Shown in pieces: positions 52,630 to 62,078 of a stretch of 64,000 bases of DNA; positions within the stretch are counted from its first letter, which is position 1; the number at the start of each line of letters is the position of its first letter. Location: assembly GCF_033096445.1 (NCBI RefSeq), contig NZ_AP028155.1, positions 3,539,880-3,603,879 on the forward strand. Reading direction: 5' to 3'. Position numbers and translations under genes: made by a program. The notes under the pieces are model-generated. The model saw only the letters and a list, made by a program, of their open reading frames with translations. It was not told the DNA's origin and made no database searches. The DNA is from Butyricimonas faecihominis. GTDB lineage: Bacteria; Bacteroidota; Bacteroidia; Bacteroidales; Marinifilaceae.

Positions 52630-53667
52630 ATGAAAAAGATGAATTGGTTTCTTGTGGTTATCATGTTGTTCGGTGCGTGTTTTGCGGCTTGTACGGATGA
52701 TGATGATAACGGTGGTTCTTGGGATGGAGAGTCCGTTACCGTAGATTGTGATCCATATGATGCTTGGTCATATTTTAGTTTCAAAGAGGGGAAGACGGTG
52801 AAAACGTTGAAAGTGAAGAGTATGGAAGGGGCTGTGACGGGAGTGTATTACGGAGATTTGAGTTCTAGTACTCTTATAAAGAATACCGATTCTTTGTTGA
52901 TGGTGATTAATGAAGGCGTTGGTGATACCGTGGTTATTTCCTTCCCGGCTTGTGAAATTGGTGGAATGAGTGGAACAGAAACAACGGGTGCTAGTTTTTC
53001 TTTAAAAGCCATTGCAAAGAAAGAGGGGAATGTATGGAATATCTCAAGTGAGAAGTCGGTTGTTACGATGGAAAAGGAAGATGAAACCACGACGGATTAT
53101 TATATGTCGATAAACGGAACAATCGGTACGACGAAAGATGCAGACTTTAGTCTTGCTCTGTATATGAATGTAAAGGCCATGGAAGATGGAGGTATGCAGA
53201 TGAATATGGGAGGAACCTTTGCAGGGGAATCTACCGGAAAGACTTATGGAGTGGATGGTGATGAAACTTCTTTCGATTGGGATATTGCTTTCCATCGGTA
53301 TGATATAAAAACGAATGGTGGGGCAGCCGTCATGTTACAGACCACGGATTTGGAAAGTGTTACTTCTGCCAGTGTTACCGGAGAAAGTTTCACTTCAGAT
53401 GTGGATGGGGAAGTCATGGTGGATATGTCGGGAATGATGAGTGGTTTTGTTGGGTATCAACCCACGAAGGTTAACGAAGTGCTGGCTAAATGGGTAACGG
53501 CAACTCCTACCGGATCAATGCCCCCGTATTCTTATGAAATTAATGGTAAAGTGTTTGTTGTGAAGACTGCCGGCGGCGAATATGCAAAATTGCGTTTCAC
53601 GGATATGTCTGATGCCACGGGTAAGAATGAGGCGGCTACATTTGATTACGAGTTTCCTCTAAAATAA
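52630..53667 (+). CDS. hmuY: HmuY-family haem-binding lipoprotein with inserted calycin-like domain
   Basis: Surface haemophore-like lipoprotein, lipobox FAAC (cysteine 21). The HmuY fold is seen in two parts: an N-terminal strand region (ESVTVDCDPYDAWSYFSFKEGKTVKTL, about residues 35-65) and the C-terminal part from about residue 205 (SFDWDIAFHRYDIKTNGG ... ATFDYEFPLK). Between them, residues about 70-190 form a beta-rich block resembling the calycin-like domain (YYGDLSSSTLIKNTDSLLMVINEGVGDTVVIS, ISSEKSVVTMEK, YYMSINGTIG). At 345 residues it is far longer than P. gingivalis HmuY (about 216). The loop regions are rich in Met (GGMQMNMGG, MVDMSGMMSG), and gut HmuY homologues are known to use Met as haem ligand. 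First gene of the operon, followed by a terminator. Confidence 0.85.
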   Translation: MKKMNWFLVVIMLFGACFAACTDDDDNGGSWDGESVTVDCDPYDAWSYFSFKEGKTVKTLKVKSMEGAVTGVYYGDLSSSTLIKNTDSLLMVINEGVGDTVVISFPACEIGGMSGTETTGASFSLKAIAKKEGNVWNISSEKSVVTMEKEDETTTDYYMSINGTIGTTKDADFSLALYMNVKAMEDGGMQMNMGGTFAGESTGKTYGVDGDETSFDWDIAFHRYDIKTNGGAAVMLQTTDLESVTSASVTGESFTSDVDGEVMVDMSGMMSGFVGYQPTKVNEVLAKWVTATPTGSMPPYSYEINGKVFVVKTAGGEYAKLRFTDMSDATGKNEAATFDYEFPLK

Positions 53668-53686
53668 TTTTTGTTCATGATTTATC

Positions 53687-53729
53687 AACCGTAAGAGGAA
53701 CAGTCTTTCTCTTACGGTTTTTTCCGTAA
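53687..53729 (+). terminator. Terminator/attenuator between hmuY and hmuR
   Basis: AACCGTAAGAG (53687-53697) pairs with CTCTTACGGTT (53709-53719), an 11-bp stem followed by six T. The right arm (TTACGG) can instead pair with a second CCGTAA at 53724-53729, across the T-run. This would let part of transcription stop after hmuY and part continue into hmuR. Confidence 0.8.
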
Positions 53730-53741
53730 AAAAAGAATTTT

Positions 53742-55979
53742 ATGAGGCGTGATTTGTTGATATTGTTTTTTATTCTTTTGTCATCAGCATTGATGGCTGA
53801 TGAGCGTACCAATGAGGCTCCTTCTTTTAAAGTGCAGGGAATTGTTACCGATGAGAAGGGCGAGGGATTGCCGGGAGCATCCGTGTGGGTAAAAGGAACG
53901 GTGGTCGGGGCCGGGACAAATGCTAAAGGGGAGTTTTCTTTTAAGTTGTCATCGAAGAATAAGTGTGTGTTACGGGTGAGTTTCACGGGCTATGAACCGC
54001 AAGAGCGGGAAGTGACCCCCGGGGTTGACAGTTTGTATCGTTTCGTGTTGGAGTCGAGTAATAACGCGTTGAATGAGGTAGTGATCACGGGAACCCGTAC
54101 GCTGAAACCGTTGAAGGATGTTCCGGTGCTTACCCGCGTGATTTCATCGGAAGATATAGCACAGGTGAATCCATTGGATTTGCAAAGTTTACTGGAATAT
54201 GAAATGCCGGGTTTGCAGTTCGGGCTGGCCCATGGTTCCGGATTGCCGGAGTTGAAATTCCAAGGATCTGCCGGAGGATACGTGTTATTTATGATTGATG
54301 GAGAACGTGTTGCCGGAGAGGGGTCCAGTAATAATATTGATTATAGTTTGATTGATATGGATAATGTGGAACGTATTGAGATTGTCAAGGGACCGATGTC
54401 TACTCTTTACGGTTCTCAGGCAATGGGGGGAGTGGTGAATATTATTACGAAAGATGCGAATCGTCCTTTTACGGGAAACGTTTCTGTGCGTTATGGAAAT
54501 AATGATGAGAGTAAATATTCCCTGTCTTTGGGGACTAAACAAGGACGTTTTTCTGCATTGACATCTCTTTCCTACCGTAAACGGGATGCTTATGCTTTAA
54601 AAGATGAAGAAGGGCAAATCGAGTATTCGTATTATAAGGATATATACGGGAGAGATTCCGTGGTTGCGGATACTTCGGAGAAAGGGATGTCCAGTGTAAA
54701 TGGTTTCGAGATTTGGCAAGCAAATCAGAAGTTGAGTTACACGTTTAACGAGAATTTTCGGATCTCATTGAATGGGACATATTATAATAATGACGTGTTG
54801 GAGTACGTGGAGCAGAAAGAGAAGGATCGCTTTTCCAATTACAGTATAAATCCTCGGGTTTATTATGCTATTAATGATTCTCATATACTGGATTTCTCGT
54901 ATGTGTTTGAGAATTACGAAAAGCGTTACGTTTATACCACTTCATTGCCTTCTAAAAAGGTTTTTGGAGATTTAACCAATACCGTTCGGTTGAATTATAC
55001 CGGGTATATCCATGAAAAACATACCTTGACGGCCGGGATAGAAGTGAATACGCAGAAATTGCAACATTATTGGTTTGATAACGGTTCGGGGAAGAAATTT
55101 GATGCCCAGACGTATGTTTTGTATTTGCAGGAAGATTATGAGGTGAGTGATTCGTTTAGCGTGTTGGCTGGGGTTCGTTCGGATTGTCATTCAAAATACG
55201 GTTTCCACGCCAGCCCGAAAATTTCGTTGATGTATAAATATGGTGTTTTGACGCTGCGCGGTGGCTACGGGATGGGATTTCGTATACCATCTTTGAAAGA
55301 ATTGCATAGTGAATATGATATGGGCGGGCAGGGATTTTTCATGATATACGGTAACGAAGATTTGGAGCCTGAGATCAGTCATCAAGGAACGTTTTCGGCC
55401 GAGGTGACGAAAGGAATTTTTAATGGTTCCGTCTCCGGTTATTATACGAGATTTTTTGACGAGATCGCTTTGGGCTTGACCTCGGACGGGAAAGATCAGC
55501 AATATTATAATGCAGATGATGCAACAAGAACGGGTGTTGACGTGATGGCGCAGTTCCGTTTTAAAAATGGATTGACCCTAAAAGGTGCTTATGCTTATAT
55601 TGATGTACATTCCGAAGTGGATGGGTATAATATGGCGAGTGATCGTCCGCATAGTTTGACTTTTACGGCAAATTATTCCAAGACGTTCGGGAAGGTTGCT
55701 TTGTCGGCAGCCTTGAACGGGCGGTGGATGTCTTCGGTGGAGACATGGTACAAGAATAGTGCGGGTGGTTACGTGAAAAATGAATATGAGAGCCGGACTT
55801 TCTGTTCTTTGAATCTCGGCGCCCGTTTCCCAAGAGGTTTCCGTTTTACGGCAGGTATTGATAACCTGTTTGATTTCAAGGATAAAAATGTGACAGCCGA
55901 TCAATCGGTGACCCCGCAGAGGGGGATCGGTTTTATCGGGACGTTGTCGGTGAATATAGCAGATTTATTAAAATTATAA
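53742..55979 (+). CDS. hmuR: HmuR-like TonB-dependent haem receptor
   Basis: Outer-membrane TonB-dependent receptor, 745 residues: signal peptide (LLILFFILLSSALMAD), carboxypeptidase-regulatory-like domain (residues 30-110; FKVQGIVTDEKGEGLPGASVWV), plug (LNEVVITGTRTLKPLKDVPVLTRVIS ... VERIEIVKGPMSTLYGSQAMGGVVNIIT) and a 22-strand barrel ending IGTLSVNIADLLKL. The barrel holds the haem-receptor segment FMIYGNEDLEPE (GNxxLxPE) near YGMGFRIPSLKELHSEYD. The position directly after HmuY and before the CobN-like HmuS supports haem as cargo. No STN domain, so no surface signalling. Confidence 0.9.
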   Translation: MRRDLLILFFILLSSALMADERTNEAPSFKVQGIVTDEKGEGLPGASVWVKGTVVGAGTNAKGEFSFKLSSKNKCVLRVSFTGYEPQEREVTPGVDSLYRFVLESSNNALNEVVITGTRTLKPLKDVPVLTRVISSEDIAQVNPLDLQSLLEYEMPGLQFGLAHGSGLPELKFQGSAGGYVLFMIDGERVAGEGSSNNIDYSLIDMDNVERIEIVKGPMSTLYGSQAMGGVVNIITKDANRPFTGNVSVRYGNNDESKYSLSLGTKQGRFSALTSLSYRKRDAYALKDEEGQIEYSYYKDIYGRDSVVADTSEKGMSSVNGFEIWQANQKLSYTFNENFRISLNGTYYNNDVLEYVEQKEKDRFSNYSINPRVYYAINDSHILDFSYVFENYEKRYVYTTSLPSKKVFGDLTNTVRLNYTGYIHEKHTLTAGIEVNTQKLQHYWFDNGSGKKFDAQTYVLYLQEDYEVSDSFSVLAGVRSDCHSKYGFHASPKISLMYKYGVLTLRGGYGMGFRIPSLKELHSEYDMGGQGFFMIYGNEDLEPEISHQGTFSAEVTKGIFNGSVSGYYTRFFDEIALGLTSDGKDQQYYNADDATRTGVDVMAQFRFKNGLTLKGAYAYIDVHSEVDGYNMASDRPHSLTFTANYSKTFGKVALSAALNGRWMSSVETWYKNSAGGYVKNEYESRTFCSLNLGARFPRGFRFTAGIDNLFDFKDKNVTADQSVTPQRGIGFIGTLSVNIADLLKL

Positions 55980-55998
55980 TCCATAAAAGAGAATACTG

Positions 55999-58900
55999 AT
56001 GAGAAAAAAGTGGCTTGCGTTGGGGTGTCTTTTAATTATCGTCTTGTTGGGGATCTGGGCGTACAACGTCTGGTTCGGAACCACCAAGATTGCTTTCGTG
56101 AATTTCCAGACGATTACGATGGGAGGTATCGCGAAGGCGAATGACAATTCATTTATTAAATTGCAGGAGGTACCCGTGGAGGAACTGGATCGGTTGTCCG
56201 GTTTTGATATGGTGTTTGTGAATGGCATGGGGCTGCGTGTCGTGGAGGAACAGCGGCAGCAGATACAGAAAGCGGCAGATAAAGGTGTACTCGTGTACAC
56301 GACAATGGCGACGAATCCGGCGAATAATATATGCACGATTGATTCTGTTGACCAAGTCGCTTTGCGGGGTTATCTGGGAAGCGGTGGAAGACGGAATTAC
56401 AAGAATATGCTGAACTATATCCGGAAGAATATGGATAAGAAGTTGATTTCCGTGGAAGAACCGGGAGTCCCGATCGAGAGGTCTTCGGATGTGTTATATC
56501 ATGTCGATATGGATAAGCCGGGAGACGAGCTTGATTTTATTTCCGTGGAAGAGTACGAGAAGTATTTGAAGAGTAAGCAATTATATAAGGAGGGGGCGAA
56601 AAAGATCGTGGTGACCGGGCAGATGGCAGATGCTACGGGATTGATTGATACATTGGAGCGAGTGGGGTATAATGTTTACCCGGTTTTGTCTTTACGGCGT
56701 CTGCTTGATTTTGTGCGTGAAATTAGCCCGGATGCTATTATCAATATGGCTCATGGCAGGCTGGGAGATGAGGTCGTGAAATATCTGGAGGAACGTAATA
56801 TCCTGTTGTTTGCCCCGTTGACCGTAAATAGTCTGGTAGAAGAATGGGAACAAGATCCGATGGGGATGTCCGGGGGATTTATGTCACAGAGTATCGTTAC
56901 CCCTGAAATTGACGGGGCCATCCGGACGTCGGCACTCTTTGCCCAGTACGAGGATAAAGAGGGATTGCGTCATTCTTTTGCAGTTCCTTCACGGTTGAAG
57001 ACATACGTGGAAAATATTCAGAAGACGTTGGCTTTGAAGGAAAAGCCGAATAGCGAGAAACGAGTTGTTATTTACTATTATAAAGGTCCGGGACAAAGTG
57101 CCATGAGTGCTGCCGGAATGGAAGTGGTCCCCTCGTTGTATAATCTTTTGAAAAAGATGAAGGAAGAGGGATATAGGGTCGAGAATCTTCCGGCAAATTC
57201 CAAGGAATTGGAGAAGATGATCATGGCGGAAGGAGCCGTGTTCGGTACTTACGCGAACGGGGTGATGGATCGTTTTCTGAAAGAGAGTCACCCGCTGCTG
57301 ATTTCAAAAGAGGAGTACGAGAGTTGGGTGAAACAGGCTTTACGGCCGGAAAAATATGCCGAGGTGGTAGCTGCTTTCGGGGAGTTTCCCGGGGAATACA
57401 TGAGTACTGCCGATGGTAAGTTAGGGGTATCCCGCATACAGTTCGGGAACGTGGTCATTATGCCACAGCCGGCAGCCGGAGGTGGGGATAATGCTTTCCA
57501 GATTGTACACGGGACGGATGTCGCACCTCCTCATTCCTACGTGGCCGCTTATTTGTGGATGCAGTACGGGTTCAAGGCGGATGCCATGATTCATTTCGGA
57601 ACGCATGGTAGTTTGGAGTTTACACCCAAAAAACAAGCTGCGTTGTGTGATTTGGATTGGCCCGATCGATTGGTGGGCAGCGTGCCTCATCTTTACATCT
57701 ATTCTATCGGTGATGTGGGTGAGGGGATGATTGCCAAACGTCGCGGGTATGGCGTGTTGCAATCTTATTTGACTCCCCCGTTTATGGAGAGTAACGTGAG
57801 GGGCATTTATCGGAATCTGACGGAAAGAATAAAGATATATAATCAGAAAGCCTACCCGGAGAAAGGTACGGCTGACCTGAAGGAGGTGGAGAAGGCTGCC
57901 TTGTCGGTGAAGGAGTTAGCTGTTTCTTTGGGAATGCATCGGGAGTTGGGGTTGGATAGCGTGTTGAATGTTCCCTACACGGAAGAGGAAATATTGAAGA
58001 TCGAGAATTTTGCGGATGAGTTGGCGGCGGAGAAGGTTACCGGACAATTGTACACGATGGGGGTTCCATACGAGGCTGCCCGCATTGAATCGTCTGTTTA
58101 CTCGATGGCAACCGATCCGATAGCTTACGGGTTGTTCGGGTTAGATCGGTTGAGAGGTAAGGCGGATGCTGATGTGTTGAAACGGAAAACTATTTTTACC
58201 GAGCGTTATCTCGATCCGGCCAAGCGATTGGTGGGGAGACTGCTGAATGGTCAGGAGAAAGTGGATGATGGTTTCATTTGTCGGGTGGCGGGTATCACGA
58301 AAGAAGAGTTGGCGCAGGCTCGTGAAATCGATCAAGACCGGAATGCTCCTAAGGGGATGATGGCGATGATGATGGCTGCCGCGGCGAAACAACCGGAAGT
58401 TATGCCTGTGAAGAAGGAAGAGGGAGGACATCCTATGTCCGGAATGATGAAGAATATGATGAAACAGATGGGTGAGGGGAAGACTCCCGAAGAGCGTTTG
58501 GAGATGGCAAAAAAGATGGGAGCGCCCGAAGAGGCTTTGGAAAAAATGAAAGCGGCTATGGGAAGGGAGAATGGTGAAAAAGGCCCGAATGCGAAGATGG
58601 GAGAGATGCCGGGGAACAAGGGGACTGGAGGAAACCCGGATATGAGTGCCATGATGAAGGCGATGATGGGAAAGAAAGCCAAGGAATATTCCAAAGAAGA
58701 GGTGAATAAGGCGTTGGCTATTATGGAAGTGGAACGGACGTTGAAAAACGTGAATAATTATAAGCGGGCATTACAGGAAAGTCCGGATGGTGAGTTGGAG
58801 TCGTTGATGAACGCCTTGAATGGCGGTTACACGGCTCCTTCTCCCGGGGGAGATCCTATCGTGAACCCGAATACTTTGCCGACGGGACGGAATCTTTTTG

Positions 58901-60375
58901 CTATAAATGCAGAGGAAACGCCGACGGAATCAGCTTGGGAAAAAGGAATGCAGTTGGCAAAGAGTACAATCGAGATGTATCAGAAACGACATAACGGGGA
59001 GTTCCCGAAAAAGGTCAGTTACACGCTTTGGTCCGGAGAGTTTATTGAAACGGGCGGGGCCACGATTGCCCAAGTGTTGTATATGCTTGGAGTGGAACCT
59101 GTGCGGGATGCTTTCGGGCGGGTGAGTGATTTGAAATTAATCCCGTCGGCTGATTTGGGGCGTCCGCGTATAGACGTGGTTGTACAGACTTCCGGACAAT
59201 TACGGGATATTGCTGCCTCTCGTCTTTTCTTGGTGAACCGGGCCGTGGAGATGGCTGCAGCAGCCAAGAATGACCAATACGAGAATCAAGTGGCGGCCGG
59301 GGTGCTGGAAGCGGAAAAGACGTTGATTGATAAAGGTATTTCCCCGAAAGATGCCCGTGAGATTTCAACTTTCCGGGTCTTCGGGGGTGCGAATGGTGGT
59401 TACGGAACCGGAATACAGGGGATGGTTGATGCCGGAGACCGTTGGGAAGATGAATCGGAAATTGCAGCCACCTACTTGAATAACATGGGTGCTTATTACG
59501 GTAGCGAGAAGAACTGGGAGAAATTCCAGCAGTTTGCTTTCGAGGCGGCCTTGACCCGTACGGACGTGGTGGTTCAACCCCGGCAGAGTAACACGTGGGG
59601 AGCGTTAAGTTTGGATCACGTGTACGAGTTTATGGGAGGCTTGAACCTGACGGTTCGCAACGTGACGGGGAAAGATCCGGATGCTTATCTCAGTGACTAC
59701 CGGAACCGGAATAACAATAAGATGCAGGAGGTGAAAGAGGCTATCGGCGTGGAGTCGAGAACCACGATTTTCAACCCTTCTTATATCAAGGAGAAGATGA
59801 AGGGAGAAGCGACTTCTGCAGCCGGTTTTGCTGAAATTGTCCGTAATACATACGGTTGGAACGTGATGAAACCTTCGGTGATCGATAACGAGATGTGGGA
59901 TGAGATTTACAACGTGTATGTGAGGGATAAATTTAATCTGGGGGTACAGGATTTCTTCGAGAAACAGAGCCCGGCAGCCTTACAGGAAATCACGGCCGTG
60001 ATGATGGAGACAGCGCGTAAGGGAATGTGGAAGGCGACGGATCAGCAATTGGCTGATTTATCGAATTTACATACGGATTTGATTCAGAAATATAAACCGG
60101 CTTGTTCCGGGTTTGTATGCGATAATGCCAAATTACGTGATTTTATCGCGTCTAAAGCGACTCCCGAAGCTGCCAAGCAATATCAGAATAGCATAAAGAA
60201 TGTGCGGGAAGTGGCGGCAGATCAGTCCAAAGGTGTTGTGATGAAGAAGGATGAAATTGCTTCTGAGACGCAAAAACATACGAATAAGGTGAACACGCCT
60301 TTGATTGTGGGAGGGGTGATTGTCGTGTTGGTCGGTTTGGCTGTATTGATGAGAAGAAGACGTAAAAATATATAA
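55999..60375 (+). CDS. hmuS: HmuS, CobN/Mg-chelatase-family membrane protein
   Basis: 1458 residues, related to CobN and the H subunit of magnesium chelatase; in hmu operons of Bacteroidota HmuS is proposed to act on haem by removing iron (anaerobic de-chelatase). Anchored at both ends: N-terminal helix (WLALGCLLIIVLLGIWAYNVWF) and C-terminal helix (IVGGVIVVLVGLAVLM) before RRRRKNI. The CobN core is visible: NMAHGRLGDEVV, YYYKGPGQSAMSAAGMEVVPSL, SYVAAYLWMQYGFKADAMIHFGTHGSLEFTPKKQAALCDLDWPDRL, the C-terminal IDVVVQTSGQLRDIAASRLFLVNRAVEMA and VFGGANGGYGTGIQGMVDAG. Residues about 780-897 form a methionine-rich, low-complexity insertion with more than twenty Met. Start ATG 55999. Confidence 0.9.
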   Translation: MRKKWLALGCLLIIVLLGIWAYNVWFGTTKIAFVNFQTITMGGIAKANDNSFIKLQEVPVEELDRLSGFDMVFVNGMGLRVVEEQRQQIQKAADKGVLVYTTMATNPANNICTIDSVDQVALRGYLGSGGRRNYKNMLNYIRKNMDKKLISVEEPGVPIERSSDVLYHVDMDKPGDELDFISVEEYEKYLKSKQLYKEGAKKIVVTGQMADATGLIDTLERVGYNVYPVLSLRRLLDFVREISPDAIINMAHGRLGDEVVKYLEERNILLFAPLTVNSLVEEWEQDPMGMSGGFMSQSIVTPEIDGAIRTSALFAQYEDKEGLRHSFAVPSRLKTYVENIQKTLALKEKPNSEKRVVIYYYKGPGQSAMSAAGMEVVPSLYNLLKKMKEEGYRVENLPANSKELEKMIMAEGAVFGTYANGVMDRFLKESHPLLISKEEYESWVKQALRPEKYAEVVAAFGEFPGEYMSTADGKLGVSRIQFGNVVIMPQPAAGGGDNAFQIVHGTDVAPPHSYVAAYLWMQYGFKADAMIHFGTHGSLEFTPKKQAALCDLDWPDRLVGSVPHLYIYSIGDVGEGMIAKRRGYGVLQSYLTPPFMESNVRGIYRNLTERIKIYNQKAYPEKGTADLKEVEKAALSVKELAVSLGMHRELGLDSVLNVPYTEEEILKIENFADELAAEKVTGQLYTMGVPYEAARIESSVYSMATDPIAYGLFGLDRLRGKADADVLKRKTIFTERYLDPAKRLVGRLLNGQEKVDDGFICRVAGITKEELAQAREIDQDRNAPKGMMAMMMAAAAKQPEVMPVKKEEGGHPMSGMMKNMMKQMGEGKTPEERLEMAKKMGAPEEALEKMKAAMGRENGEKGPNAKMGEMPGNKGTGGNPDMSAMMKAMMGKKAKEYSKEEVNKALAIMEVERTLKNVNNYKRALQESPDGELESLMNALNGGYTAPSPGGDPIVNPNTLPTGRNLFAINAEETPTESAWEKGMQLAKSTIEMYQKRHNGEFPKKVSYTLWSGEFIETGGATIAQVLYMLGVEPVRDAFGRVSDLKLIPSADLGRPRIDVVVQTSGQLRDIAASRLFLVNRAVEMAAAAKNDQYENQVAAGVLEAEKTLIDKGISPKDAREISTFRVFGGANGGYGTGIQGMVDAGDRWEDESEIAATYLNNMGAYYGSEKNWEKFQQFAFEAALTRTDVVVQPRQSNTWGALSLDHVYEFMGGLNLTVRNVTGKDPDAYLSDYRNRNNNKMQEVKEAIGVESRTTIFNPSYIKEKMKGEATSAAGFAEIVRNTYGWNVMKPSVIDNEMWDEIYNVYVRDKFNLGVQDFFEKQSPAALQEITAVMMETARKGMWKATDQQLADLSNLHTDLIQKYKPACSGFVCDNAKLRDFIASKATPEAAKQYQNSIKNVREVAADQSKGVVMKKDEIASETQKHTNKVNTPLIVGGVIVVLVGLAVLMRRRRKNI

Positions 60376-60377
60376 TC

Positions 60378-61076
60378 ATGGATACAATTGTTTGGATTCT
60401 GATTCTATTGACTGCTTTTAATTTTTTGTTGAAACAGACCTTCTGGAAACCGGTGGCGGTGGGGGCCGCTGCCGGTATTGCCGCGATCTTCGTGATCCTG
60501 ATGTGGCCTTACGCGATTGAACAGTCAAAAACTCAAATTGCCGATTGGCTGTCTGACAATCAATTGATGTTGGATACTTCCGTCGTGTTAACCTTGGAGA
60601 TTGTTTTGCAAATGGCATTCTGCCTGTTGGCAGTTCACGTGGCCAACTATTCTCCGGTGAAGAAACGTATGATGCTGGCATATCGCCTGTTGTACTGGTT
60701 CCCGGGGGTGTTGATTATTCCGGTCTTGTTTTTCGGTCTGACGCAAGCTGTTTTCTCTTTTCCCGGGGTTTCGTTTAAATTAATTGCTTGGTTTTTCGGG
60801 GCATTTGTTTTCGTGATTATCCCTTTGGGAAGATGGTTAATCAAATGGCTGTTGCCGGAAGAGGATTTGCGTTTGGAGTTGTTTTTCCTGACGAATGCTT
60901 TGGTTGCTATTTTAGGAATTATTGCCACGGTAAATGGGAGAACGGCGGTAGAGGGTGTGAGTGACGTGGACTGGTCGGCATTGGCCGGATCTACTATTTT
61001 ATTTTTAGTGGGAGCTGTTGCGGGATGGATTATATCTGTAATTAAAAGGAAACTAATTTTTAAATTGAAAAGATAA
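60378..61076 (+). CDS. hmuT: HmuT-like membrane protein
   Basis: 232 residues, five to six hydrophobic helices (VAVGAAAGIAAIFVILMWPY, VLTLEIVLQMAFCLLAVHVA, LLYWFPGVLIIPVLFFGLTQ, LIAWFFGAFVFVIIPLG, FFLTNALVAILGIIATV, ILFLVGAVAGWIISVIK). No ATP- or haem-binding motif visible except conserved-looking WFPG and FFG. Assigned by its place between hmuS and the ExbB-like gene; the P. gingivalis hmuT gene codes a membrane protein in the same position. Shares one base with the next start (TAATG). Confidence 0.8.
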   Translation: MDTIVWILILLTAFNFLLKQTFWKPVAVGAAAGIAAIFVILMWPYAIEQSKTQIADWLSDNQLMLDTSVVLTLEIVLQMAFCLLAVHVANYSPVKKRMMLAYRLLYWFPGVLIIPVLFFGLTQAVFSFPGVSFKLIAWFFGAFVFVIIPLGRWLIKWLLPEEDLRLELFFLTNALVAILGIIATVNGRTAVEGVSDVDWSALAGSTILFLVGAVAGWIISVIKRKLIFKLKR

Positions 61077-61678
61077 TGAATACGATTTCTGATATTATGT
61101 TCTGGATCTCAAACGGGTTACTGGTCCCGGTTGTTGTATTGTTGATTTTATTGTTTTTCCGTTCTTTGTTATTGGTGGGAAATTTCTTTGGCCAGTATGT
61201 TTCTATTCGTAAGACGGATAAATTGATTCGGGAGCAAATGGATAAATTGCACGTGAATAATGTGGATGATTTTGCCAATCGGTTGCCGGAGAAGAATCAT
61301 TCTTTAGTTGTGATGTTTATGAAACGGATTTTGGAGGAACAGAAGAATAAAGCCCAATTACAACGTCTTTTGGCTAATTTTGAAATTGCTGCCGATAAGG
61401 ATTTGGCCACGTCTAAAACATTGGGAAAGCTAGGACCTATCCTCGGGTTGATGGGAACTTTGATCCCGATGGGACCTGCGCTGGTCGGTTTGTCGACGGG
61501 GGATATTGCTTCTATGGCTTATAATATGCAAGTGGCTTTTGCCACGACGGTTATCGGGTTGGTGGCCGGTGCGATCGGTTTCTTGACCCAACAGGTGAAA
61601 CAACGCTGGTATTTACAGGATATGACTAACTTGGAGTGTCTGGTGGAGGTGTTGAACGAGAAAAATGATCAGAAATGA
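61076..61678 (+). CDS. hmuU: HmuU-like MotA/TolQ/ExbB proton channel family protein
   Basis: 200 residues: helix 1 (LLVPVVVLLILLFFRSLLLV), a cytosolic loop, then the MotA/TolQ/ExbB core: LGKLGPILGLMGTLIPMGPALVGLSTGDIASMAYNMQVAFATTVIGLVAGAIGFLTQQV. This core forms proton-driven stator channels. Followed, with ATGA overlap, by the DUF2149 protein that takes the place of ExbD. The pair probably energises HmuS or the receptor HmuR. The chain ends in a soluble tail (EVLNEKNDQK). Confidence 0.92.
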   Translation: MNTISDIMFWISNGLLVPVVVLLILLFFRSLLLVGNFFGQYVSIRKTDKLIREQMDKLHVNNVDDFANRLPEKNHSLVVMFMKRILEEQKNKAQLQRLLANFEIAADKDLATSKTLGKLGPILGLMGTLIPMGPALVGLSTGDIASMAYNMQVAFATTVIGLVAGAIGFLTQQVKQRWYLQDMTNLECLVEVLNEKNDQK

Positions 61679-61998
61679 AACGCAATTTATTGAAAAAGGA
61701 GGATGAGACGGATCCGATTAGTGCGGTGTCGAATCTTTTTGACGTGGCGATGGTGTTTGCTGTGGCCCTGATGGTGGCTTTGGTGACAAGGTATAATATG
61801 ACGGAGATGCTTTCGACAGAGGATTTCACGATGGTGAAGAATCCGGGAAAGGAGAACATGGAGATTATTACCAAGGAAGGCGAAAAGATCAACCGGTACA
61901 CTCCTTCCGAAGATCAGAACCAATCGGGGAAACGAGGGAAGAAGGTGGGTATCGCATATGAACTTGAAAATGGTGAAATTATTTATGTTCCGGAATAG
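61675..61998 (+). CDS. hmuV: HmuV-like DUF2149 protein (ExbD-like partner)
   Basis: 107 residues. One N-terminal helix (NLFDVAMVFAVALMVALV) with an acidic residue, Asp in LFDVAM, where ExbD/MotB proteins keep their proton-carrying Asp; then a short periplasmic part (DFTMVKNPGKENMEIITKEGEKINRY ... VGIAYELENGEIIYVPE). This is the DUF2149 architecture, known as partner of MotA/ExbB-like proteins next to CobN-like genes. Last gene of the operon; start inside the hmuU stop (ATGA). Confidence 0.9.
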   Translation: MKRNLLKKEDETDPISAVSNLFDVAMVFAVALMVALVTRYNMTEMLSTEDFTMVKNPGKENMEIITKEGEKINRYTPSEDQNQSGKRGKKVGIAYELENGEIIYVPE

Positions 61999-62078
61999 AA
62001 TGGCATTTTTGTCGTGTACATTTACGAGGAATAAAATAGAATAGATTTCTTTGAATATCAGAAAAATAATTGTATTTT

